A DNA stretch of 5,696 bases. Source: Fidelibacterota bacterium (lineage in GTDB: Bacteria > Fidelibacterota > Marinisomatia > SCGC-AAA003-L08 > TS1B11). Below the pieces are notes generated by a model. The model was not told where the DNA came from. It ran no database searches and saw only the letters and a list, made by a program, of their open reading frames with translations. Position numbers and translations under genes: made by a program. Below are positions 1 to 5,696 of this stretch, piece after piece (position 1 is the first letter of the stretch; each line of letters opens with the position of its first letter). The stretch spans positions 1 through 5,696 of the forward strand of contig JADFMC010000145.1 in the NCBI GenBank assembly GCA_022564085.1, written 5' to 3'.

Positions 1-1271
1 AATACATCCGGCGATTTCTGCTCCACCATGATTTTGGCGCCCCGCGGGGTCTTGGCCATGCCCCGCAACATCAGCTCGCGAATGATCAGCGGTTTGTAAA
101 GCTCCATGGCCATCTCTTTGGGCAGGCCGCACTGGTGCAGCTTCAGCTCCGGTCCCACCACGATCACTGAGCGACCGGAATAATCGACCCGCTTGCCGAG
201 CAGATTCTGACGGAAACGACCCTGCTTGCCCCGCAGCATGTCGCTGAGCGACTTGAGGGGTCGCCGGGTACCGCTGCGCACCGCCGTGCCTCGACGGGAA
301 TTATCAAAAAGGCTGTCCACCGCCTCCTGCAACATGCGCTTTTCGTTGCGCAGGATCACATCCGGGGCCTTGATATCCAGCAGCTGCTTGAGCCGGTTGT
401 TGCGGATGATTATCCGGCGGTATAAGTCGTTTAAGTCCGAAGCGGCGAAGCGGCCCCCTTCCAACGGCACCAGCGGCCGTAATTCCGGCGGGATGACCGG
501 CAGCACCGTCAGGATCATCCATTCCGACTTGTTGGGCACCGAGCGCTCAATGCGGGGATCAAACTTTCGCAGCACCCGCAGCCGTTTCAGGGCATCCTCG
601 GACTTGCCCACTGACTTGGAATTATTGGCCACCTCAGTGAGTTCGTCTATCAGCTTCGGAATGTCCAGCCGCCCAAGCATACTCTTTAATGCATCGCCGC
701 CCATCAAGGCCTGGAAGTAGTTGCCCGCCTCACGGTCCTCATCGCTAACCGCAGATTTTCCGAATTCATCCTCCAGGGATATATATTCCAGTTCATCGAC
801 GAGCTCGCCGTTCTCTTTGCCGGACAGACCCGTATTTAAGATCACGTAATTCTCATAATAAATGATCTTTTCAAGGTTCTTGGTGGAATAGCCCAGCAGG
901 TAGCTGAGTTTGCTGGGAATGGACTTGAGGTACCAGATATGCGACACCGGCACGGCCAGTTGGATATGTCCTACCCGCTCCCGCCGCACTTTCTTGCGCG
1001 TTACTTCCACGCCGCAGCGGTCACAGATTATGCCCCGATAGCGTATCCGCTTGTACTTGCCGCAATGGCATTCCCAATCCTTGACCGGTCCGAAGATCCG
1101 CTCGCAGAACAGGCCGTCCTTCTCAGGTTTGTAGGAGCGGTAGTTGATAGTCTCAGGCTTCAACACCTCACCGTATGATTGGTTGAGAATCATTTCCGGA
1201 CTCATCAAGCTCAGTGTAATGGACTTGATATCCTGCCTGGAGGATTTTGGTTGCGGTTTGATATAAACCAC
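1..1271 (-). CDS. rpoC: DNA-directed RNA polymerase subunit beta', N-terminal part (cut by the left window edge)
   Basis: This gene encodes beta', which with beta forms the catalytic cleft of RNA polymerase; it carries the clamp, the active-site magnesium and the main sigma-docking surface. The window holds 423 codons with no stop or frameshift. Residues 35-62 match the conserved start (GEVLKPETINYRSYKPEKDG, then CERIFGP). The clamp zinc site is intact, with cysteines 68, 70, 83 and 86 (CHCGKYKR ... CDRCGVEV). Residues 258-328 cover the clamp helices and rudder/lid region (PPELRPLVPLEGGRFAASDL, RNEKRMLQEAVDSL). Residues 349-374 hold switch 2 (GKQGRFRQNLLGKRVDYSGR). The NADFDGD catalytic motif lies beyond the edge. 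The start is GTG at 1271: an in-frame stop lies just upstream within the end of rpoB, an AGGG motif sits 7 bases before it, and homology begins within about 15 residues. The gap to rpoB is 13 bases, so the two are probably co-transcribed. Residues about 146-182 form an acidic segment longer than in E. coli. Confidence 0.97.
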   Translation of the reverse strand, partial: MVYIKPQPKSSRQDIKSITLSLMSPEMILNQSYGEVLKPETINYRSYKPEKDGLFCERIFGPVKDWECHCGKYKRIRYRGIICDRCGVEVTRKKVRRERVGHIQLAVPVSHIWYLKSIPSKLSYLLGYSTKNLEKIIYYENYVILNTGLSGKENGELVDELEYISLEDEFGKSAVSDEDREAGNYFQALMGGDALKSMLGRLDIPKLIDELTEVANNSKSVGKSEDALKRLRVLRKFDPRIERSVPNKSEWMILTVLPVIPPELRPLVPLEGGRFAASDLNDLYRRIIIRNNRLKQLLDIKAPDVILRNEKRMLQEAVDSLFDNSRRGTAVRSGTRRPLKSLSDMLRGKQGRFRQNLLGKRVDYSGRSVIVVGPELKLHQCGLPKEMAMELYKPLIIRELMLRGMAKTPRGAKIMVEQKSPDV

Positions 1272-1278
1272 TTGCTTT

Positions 1279-1282
1279 CCCT
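1279..1282 (-). promoter_or_regulatory. Ribosome binding site of rpoC
   Basis: On the minus strand AGGG lies 7 bases upstream of the GTG at 1271, inside the 13-base rpoB-rpoC gap. It decides the start: the reading frame is closed upstream by a TAG, and the next in-frame candidates (TTG and ATG at about codons 22-23) would remove the conserved N-terminal residues. The match to the anti-Shine-Dalgarno sequence is only moderate, and translation may be helped by ribosomes finishing rpoB close by. Confidence 0.7.
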
Positions 1283-1284
1283 GC

Positions 1285-4200
1285 CTATCCTAAGGTTACG
1301 TTAAGTCCCAATCCTTGCAGCTCCTTCAATAGTACATTGAAGGACTCAGGCATGCCCGGTTCAGGCGCATTTTCACCTTTCACCAGGTTGTTGTACAACC
1401 GCGACCGGCCGTCCACATCGTCCGATTTGACCGTCAGCAGTTCCTGGAGAGTATAAGCCGCTCCATAGGCCTCTAAGGCCCAGACCTCCATTTCACCGAA
1501 CCGCTGGCCGCCGAATTGGGCTTTGCCGCCCAACGGTTGCTGAGTGATCAGTGAGTAGGGGCCAGTGGAGCGGGCGTGCATCTTGTCATCCACTTGATGG
1601 CTTAATTTCATCATATAGATCACCCCCACCGTCACCATGTTTTCCGTCAGACGGCCGGTGCGCCCGTCCCGCAGGTAAACTTTACCGGTGGGATCGATTC
1701 CGGCGGCCGCCATAGCCTCTTGAACATTTGCCGGGGTGGCCCCGTCGAACACCGGTGTGGCGTAGTACTTGCCCAGTTTCCGGCCGGCCCAACCTAGCAT
1801 TGTCTCGTATAGCTGGCCCACATTCATGCGTGAAGGGACGCCTAAGGGGTTGAGAATAATGTCCACCGGAGTGCCGTCCTCCATGAAGGGCATATCTTCT
1901 TCGGGCACAATCACCGAAACGATCCCCTTGTTCCCGTGCCGCCCGGCCATTTTATCACCGACGGAAATCTTGCGCTTATTGGCGATGTAGACCTTGGCCA
2001 GCTTGATCACCCCCGGTTGCAATTCATCCCCGATGCGAATTTTGAAGATCCCCCGCTCCAGGGTATCTTCGATCACTCTGAGTCCCTGGCGGTAGCCGTC
2101 AAGTATTTCCAGGATTTTCTTCCAGCGGCCGTCATCGTCCACCCAGGCGGACTTCAGACTTAGCCGGTCAAAGTCCAGATTGGTGACCTTGTTTTCGGTA
2201 AGCTTGGTCTTGGCTTTGATCAAGGTGCGGTTGTCCGCCAGGTCCCTGATTCCGCCCGAGAGCCGTCCCACCATTTGGTTGGTTATCAGCCCGTTCCGCT
2301 TCTCCAACAGGGCGATGCGGTCCTGCTTGGCCTGGGCCTGGAGCTGCTCGATAGACTTCTTGTCCTCGACCCGGCTGCGGGCGCTCTTGCGCTCAAACAA
2401 CTGGGTTTTAATGACTGTACCCCGGACACCCGACTCGCAGCGCTTGGAGGTATCCTTCACATCGCCGGCCTTTTCGCCGAAAATTGCACGCAGCAGCTTC
2501 TCTTCGGGAGTGGGGTCAGTTTCACCCTTGGGGGTCACTTTGCCCACCAGGATATCACCCGGCTGGATCTCTGCGCCCACCCGAACCACGCCGTTCTCCC
2601 CCAGGTTCTTGGTAGCCTCTTCGCTCACGTTGGGGATTTCATTGGTCAGCTCCTCGGCGCCCCGCTTGGTATCACGCACTTCCATCTCCGCTACCTTGAT
2701 ATGGATAGAGGTGAGCACATCATCCTTGAGCAGCCGCTCGTTAATAACGATGGCGTCTTCGAAATTGTAGCCCAGCCAGGGCATGAACGCCACCAGCAGG
2801 TTGCGTCCTAGAGCCAGTTCACCCTTGTCCGTGGCGCAACCATCGGCCAACAGGTCCCCCTGTTTGACCTTCTGCCCCGGGAGAACGCACGGTTTTTGGT
2901 TGATGCAGGTGTCCTGGTTGGTACGCAAAAATTTGTACAGGTGGTAAGTACGCAGGTTTTCCGTGTCGCTGAGGGTCACGTCAGCCCGGTCCACCGGACT
3001 GCGCACGGTAATATAGGTGGCCTCCACCGTTTCCACCGTCCCATCCATATCGGCATAGATGGCGGCGCGGGAATCGTGGGCCACCCGAGCCTCCACCCCG
3101 GTGCCTACAACCGGGCGCCGCGGTGTGAGCAACGGCACGCTTTGCCGCTGCATATTGGAGCCCATCAGGGCGCGGTTGGCGTCGTCATGCTCCAGGAATG
3201 GGATCAGCGAAGCGGCCACCGACACTATCTGGCTGGGGGCCACATCCATATAGTCCACCGATTCGGGCGCCACAATTGGGAAAGTGTCCCCCTTGCGGGT
3301 CAGTATCCGGTCCCGCTTGAAATGCTTACCATCGTGGGGCTCGCTGGACTGGGCGATATAGACCCGATCCTCATCGTCGGCGGATAAATAGACTATGTTT
3401 TTAGTTATCTTGTAGGAATTGTTCTTATGCTCGATCCGGCGATAAGGGGTTTCGATAAAGCCCAGTTTGTTTACCAGGGCATGGGTAGCCAGGGAACTGA
3501 TCAAACCGATATTGGGACCTTCAGGGGTCTCGATGGGGCACAGCCGTCCGTAGTGCGTATAGTGCACATCCCGCACCTCAAACCCGGCCCGTTCCCGCGT
3601 CAGTCCTCCCGGTCCCAACGATGATATTCTGCGCTTATGGGTGATCTCCGAAAGCGGATTGGTCTGGTCCATAAACTGGGACAATTGGCTGGTTCCGAAA
3701 AAGGCATTGAGTACGGAGGTAACTATCCGTGAATTAATCAGGTCCTGGGGCGTGAGGCTTTCCGCCTCCCGGGTGCTCATACGCTCCCGAATGGTACGCT
3801 GCATCCGGCTCAGGGCGATAGTGAACTGGTTGGAAAGCTGCTCACCCACGGTCCGCACGCGACGGTTGCCCAGATGGTCGATGTCATCCGGAGTGCGCTC
3901 ACCTTTGCGCATCGATATCAGGTACCGCAGAGCTTCGACGAAATCTTCCCGTGTCAGCACTGGATTATCTATGGGGGCATCGAGATTGAACTTCTTGTTG
4001 ATCCGGTAGCGTCCCACCTGTCCCAGGTCGTATTTCTTCGGCGAGAAGAACATGCGCTCCACAAATTTCTGAGCCACATCAATACTGGGGGCGTCACCCG
4101 CTCGCAAGTCTCGATAAAACCGCGCCAGAGCCTCCTCATGATTGGTGGTGGGATCTTTCTTAATGGTGTTCGTCAGCATCTCCACCTCGAGCTCCCGGCC

Positions 4201-5058
4201 CCGGACCAGCACTGAAACTTCCACTACCCCGGCTTTCTTGAGGGGCGGCAGATCTTCCTTCTCTAGAGTCTTGCCGGCTTCGGCAATCACTTCCCCAGTC
4301 TCAGTGTTGACTACATCGGCCGCCAGCACCCGGCCGGCAAATTGGGACGTCTTGACACTTTTCAATTTCAATGTTTGGACCAGGCCGAAAGCCCGAAAAA
4401 TCTCCTCATTGGTTCCGTAGCCAATGGCCCTGAGCAGCAGTGTGGCCGGGAACTTGCGCCGGCGATCGATGATGGCGAAGATGCAATCGTAGATATCGGT
4501 GGTGAAGTCCACCCACGAGCCGCGAAAAGGAATGATTCTAGCCTGGTAAATACTGGTGCCGTTGGGGTGTTTGCTCTCTTCGAAAAAGACCCCTGGCGAC
4601 CGCTGCAGCTGGCTGACGATGATCCGCTCGGCGCCATTGATGATAAAGGTGCCCCGGTCGGTCATGTAGGGTACATTCCCGAAGAAGACGTCCTGCTCTA
4701 TGCTCTGGGCATAGACCGATTTGTCCTGTTCGTCGGTGATGTGCAGGATCAGGCGCACCTTCAGCGGCACCGTGAAACTGACGCCGCGATCGAGGCATTC
4801 CCGCACCGTGTACTTGGGGGTCCCCAGATGATAGCTGACGTACTCCAATACGTAGTTCCCATGGCTGTCCTCCACGGGGAACATGCTGCGGAACACAGCC
4901 TCCAGGCCTTTATTTTCTTGTCGGTCCAGGCCGGCCTTATCCTGGAGGAATTCCTCATAAAAAAAAGTTTGAATCGCCAACAAATCGGGAATTTGAGCAA
5001 CGGTATCAATGCGCGTAAATGAATCACGCTTGGGGGTGGATGTGGCACTTACAGGCAA
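1285..5058 (-). CDS. rpoB: DNA-directed RNA polymerase subunit beta
   Basis: This gene encodes beta, the second largest subunit of RNA polymerase, and is complete at 1257 residues (E. coli has 1342). In order: protrusion and lobe (about 20-450), with VSQLQRSPGVFF at 148-159; rifampicin cluster I at 457-481; PIETPEGPNIGLISS at 508-522; NFEDAI at 765-770 with acidic E767 and D768 near the active site; a charged, helix-rich insertion at about 875-1005; GDKMAGRHGNKG at 1034-1045, with nucleotide-contacting lysines K1036 and K1044; KMHARS with H1161; and the C-terminal clamp and switch 3 region (GGQRFGEMEVWALEAYGAA). It lacks the roughly 47-residue insertion that E. coli has between K1065 and H1237. 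The start is TTG at 5058, chosen because GGGAGGG lies 6 bases upstream and the next methionine is residue 59, inside conserved sequence. It follows rplL by 78 bases and precedes rpoC by 13. Its rifampicin contact residues are of the sensitive type. Two oddities are F33 and Q152, where Ser and His (or Val) are usual. Confidence 0.99.
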   Translation of the reverse strand: MPVSATSTPKRDSFTRIDTVAQIPDLLAIQTFFYEEFLQDKAGLDRQENKGLEAVFRSMFPVEDSHGNYVLEYVSYHLGTPKYTVRECLDRGVSFTVPLKVRLILHITDEQDKSVYAQSIEQDVFFGNVPYMTDRGTFIINGAERIIVSQLQRSPGVFFEESKHPNGTSIYQARIIPFRGSWVDFTTDIYDCIFAIIDRRRKFPATLLLRAIGYGTNEEIFRAFGLVQTLKLKSVKTSQFAGRVLAADVVNTETGEVIAEAGKTLEKEDLPPLKKAGVVEVSVLVRGRELEVEMLTNTIKKDPTTNHEEALARFYRDLRAGDAPSIDVAQKFVERMFFSPKKYDLGQVGRYRINKKFNLDAPIDNPVLTREDFVEALRYLISMRKGERTPDDIDHLGNRRVRTVGEQLSNQFTIALSRMQRTIRERMSTREAESLTPQDLINSRIVTSVLNAFFGTSQLSQFMDQTNPLSEITHKRRISSLGPGGLTRERAGFEVRDVHYTHYGRLCPIETPEGPNIGLISSLATHALVNKLGFIETPYRRIEHKNNSYKITKNIVYLSADDEDRVYIAQSSEPHDGKHFKRDRILTRKGDTFPIVAPESVDYMDVAPSQIVSVAASLIPFLEHDDANRALMGSNMQRQSVPLLTPRRPVVGTGVEARVAHDSRAAIYADMDGTVETVEATYITVRSPVDRADVTLSDTENLRTYHLYKFLRTNQDTCINQKPCVLPGQKVKQGDLLADGCATDKGELALGRNLLVAFMPWLGYNFEDAIVINERLLKDDVLTSIHIKVAEMEVRDTKRGAEELTNEIPNVSEEATKNLGENGVVRVGAEIQPGDILVGKVTPKGETDPTPEEKLLRAIFGEKAGDVKDTSKRCESGVRGTVIKTQLFERKSARSRVEDKKSIEQLQAQAKQDRIALLEKRNGLITNQMVGRLSGGIRDLADNRTLIKAKTKLTENKVTNLDFDRLSLKSAWVDDDGRWKKILEILDGYRQGLRVIEDTLERGIFKIRIGDELQPGVIKLAKVYIANKRKISVGDKMAGRHGNKGIVSVIVPEEDMPFMEDGTPVDIILNPLGVPSRMNVGQLYETMLGWAGRKLGKYYATPVFDGATPANVQEAMAAAGIDPTGKVYLRDGRTGRLTENMVTVGVIYMMKLSHQVDDKMHARSTGPYSLITQQPLGGKAQFGGQRFGEMEVWALEAYGAAYTLQELLTVKSDDVDGRSRLYNNLVKGENAPEPGMPESFNVLLKELQGLGLNVTLG

Positions 5059-5064
5059 TTCAAG

Positions 5065-5071
5065 CCCTCCC
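5065..5071 (-). promoter_or_regulatory. Strong ribosome binding site of rpoB, before a TTG start
   Basis: On the minus strand GGGAGGG lies 6 bases before the TTG at 5058. This near-consensus Shine-Dalgarno sequence at good spacing is the main reason for accepting TTG as the rpoB start, because no in-frame ATG or GTG occurs near the conserved N-terminus. A second TTG five bases upstream is out of frame. Confidence 0.85.
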
Positions 5072-5103
5072 TGGGTAAGCCTTGTTTAGACTTGGTGATG
5101 GTT

Positions 5104-5134
5104 GGTTGCAGATAAATCTGTCGGTTCGGCAACC
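5104..5134 (-). other. Imperfect inverted repeat in the rplL-rpoB gap
   Basis: The 78-base gap between rplL and rpoB begins, in the sense of transcription, with GGTTGC, which is matched by GCAACC about 20 bases later. Nested inside at 5109-5120 is the perfect palindrome CAGATTTATCTG. The RNA could fold as a CAGA/TCTG stem with a TTTA loop plus an outer GGTTG/CAACC stem, with an unpaired stretch of about 9 bases on the 5' side. A competing small hairpin, GGTT-GCCG-AACC, is also possible. No U-run follows, so it is not a standard intrinsic terminator. In E. coli the same gap is longer and holds an attenuator and an RNase III site; a similar processing or attenuation role here is only inference. 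Confidence 0.4.
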
Positions 5135-5136
5135 AG

Positions 5137-5520
5137 CTATTTCAACTCGACCGTGGCACCGGCCGATTCCAGCTTGGCCTTTAACTCTTCCGCTTCCGCC
5201 TTGGAGATCCCTTCCTTGACAGTGTTGGGCGCTTTATCCACTACATCCTTGGCTTCTTTCAGGCCCAGAGAGGTAACCTCGCGGACCACTTTGATGACGT
5301 TGATCTTCTTCTCCCCAAACGAAATCAGTACGACATCGAACTCGGTCTGCTCCTCGACAGCCTCCTCCGCACCGGCCGCACCGGCCACGGCAGCCACTGC
5401 TACTGGAGCGGCGGCGGTCACGCCAAATTTCTCTTCTATATCCTCGATCAGCCCGGAAATCTCCAACATATTGGCGGTTTCCAGGTAGCCTAAGATGTCT
5501 TTACGAGTAAGGGTAGACAT
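5137..5520 (-). CDS. rplL: 50S ribosomal protein L7/L12
   Basis: This gene encodes L7/L12, the multicopy acidic stalk protein that binds L10 through its N-terminus and recruits translation factors such as EF-Tu and EF-G through its C-terminal domain. It is complete at 127 residues, a normal length. Residues 1-34 are the dimerisation and L10-binding helices, ending in EEKFGVT. Residues 36-57 are the flexible hinge, rich in Ala, Val and Glu. Residues 59-127 are the globular domain, with TEFDVVL, KKINVIKVVRE and LGLKEAKD. The factor-binding surface is intact: I76, K77, R80 and K91 align with E. coli I69, K70, R73 and K84. S84 replaces the usual Gly of the TGLGLKEAK motif. The ATG start at 5520 has GAGGAG 7 bases upstream. 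The gap to rplJ is 18 bases, consistent with the usual coupled expression of the stalk proteins. Confidence 0.99.
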   Translation of the reverse strand: MSTLTRKDILGYLETANMLEISGLIEDIEEKFGVTAAAPVAVAAVAGAAGAEEAVEEQTEFDVVLISFGEKKINVIKVVREVTSLGLKEAKDVVDKAPNTVKEGISKAEAEELKAKLESAGATVELK

Positions 5521-5527
5521 TAAAATG

Positions 5528-5533
5528 CTCCTC
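5528..5533 (-). promoter_or_regulatory. Ribosome binding site of rplL
   Basis: On the minus strand GAGGAG lies 7 bases upstream of the rplL ATG, within the 18-base gap after rplJ. A strong site fits the need to make several copies of L7/L12 for each L10. Confidence 0.85.
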
Positions 5534-5538
5534 TGTTT

Positions 5539-5696
5539 TCATGAAGTTTTCTGCTCTTTGAGACTGCCCAGCAATTGTGTCAGCTTTGCCAGTGGGCTGT
5601 TCAGGGTGGCGACTAACCGGGTCATGGGCTGGCCCAGGTTGGCTACCAGGCGGCCCAACAGGACCTCCTTGCTTGGCATGCTGGCCAGTTCCTTGG
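5539..5696 (-). CDS. rplJ: 50S ribosomal protein L10, C-terminal end (cut by the right window edge)
   Basis: Only the last 51 codons and the TGA stop (5539-5541) are present. L10 anchors the ribosomal stalk: its N-terminal domain binds 23S rRNA and L11, and its C-terminal helix carries L7/L12 dimers. The visible part begins KELASMPSKEVLLGRLV, matching the conserved LASLPSREVLL motif of L10 proteins. It continues through QPMTRLVATLNSPLAKL, typical of the helix leading into the L7/L12-binding segment, and ends with a short polar tail (KEQKTS). The position directly before rplL, 18 bases away, confirms the identity. The N-terminal RNA-binding part and the L10-binding leader of the operon are outside the window, so regulation cannot be judged here. 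Confidence 0.95.
   Translation of the reverse strand, partial: KELASMPSKEVLLGRLVANLGQPMTRLVATLNSPLAKLTQLLGSLKEQKTS

Noticed and set aside
226..720. Plus-strand open frame of 164 codons
   Set aside because: It lies wholly opposite the well-conserved rpoC coding sequence, and its translation is Arg/Ser-rich and resembles no family I know.
939..1178. Plus-strand open frame opposite the rpoC zinc-site region
   Set aside because: It is antisense to invariant RpoC sequence and has no independent support.
2180..2811. Two overlapping plus-strand open frames (196 and 178 codons)
   Set aside because: Both are antisense to the charged insertion region of rpoB, where codon bias opens other frames. They show no recognisable motifs.
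4342..5022. Longest plus-strand open frame (226 codons)
   Set aside because: It is antisense to the conserved rpoB N-terminal half, and the residues reflect the complement of rpoB codons rather than a protein family.
5104..5134. Intrinsic terminator between rplL and rpoB
   Set aside because: The inverted repeat is imperfect with weak stems, and no U-run follows it. It is kept only as a possible RNA structure.
5350..5415. Low-complexity Ala/Val/Glu-rich stretch as a repeat element
   Set aside because: It is the normal flexible hinge of L7/L12.
5102..5488. Plus-strand open frame opposite rplL
   Set aside because: The Ser/Ala-rich translation is the mirror of the rplL hinge and C-terminal domain.
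5501..5542. 13-residue minus-strand frame starting at an ATG overlapping the rplJ stop (ATGA)
   Set aside because: It has no clear ribosome binding site, contains the rplL ribosome binding site within itself, and ends early in rplL; most likely chance.

Overview
The window is a single minus-strand stretch of the conserved ribosomal-protein/RNA polymerase operon. In transcription order, right to left, it holds the 3' end of rplJ (ribosomal protein L10), complete rplL (L7/L12), complete rpoB (RNA polymerase beta, 1257 residues) and the first 423 codons of rpoC (beta'). All four genes read in the same direction with gaps of 18, 78 and 13 bases. No plus-strand gene, RNA gene, mobile element, CRISPR array or terminator is supported.

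The organism is a bacterium with moderately high GC content. The RpoB and RpoC sequences look most like the Fibrobacteres-Chlorobi-Bacteroidetes (FCB) side of the bacterial tree. The signs are a Bacteroidetes-like RpoC N-terminal region, a beta rifampicin cluster reading MDQTNPLSEITHKRR, and the absence of the beta insertion that enteric bacteria carry between the two active-site lysines and the late conserved histidine. I cannot assign a phylum; uncultured FCB relatives such as Marinimicrobia-like or KSB1-like lineages are possible. This comes from remembered family sequences, not from a search.

The genes form two functional pairs. L10 and L7/L12 build the ribosomal stalk that recruits translation GTPases. 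Beta and beta' form the catalytic cleft of RNA polymerase. The operon promoter and the usual L10 autoregulatory leader would lie upstream of rplJ, beyond the right edge. The rest of rpoC, including its catalytic NADFDGD aspartates, and any operon terminator lie beyond the left edge.

This is an ordinary housekeeping region and I see no undescribed system in it. The points worth a second look are small: non-ATG starts for both polymerase genes, a short rplL-rpoB gap with an imperfect inverted repeat, an eight-base homopolymer early in rpoB at an altered conserved position, and lineage-type length differences in beta and beta'.
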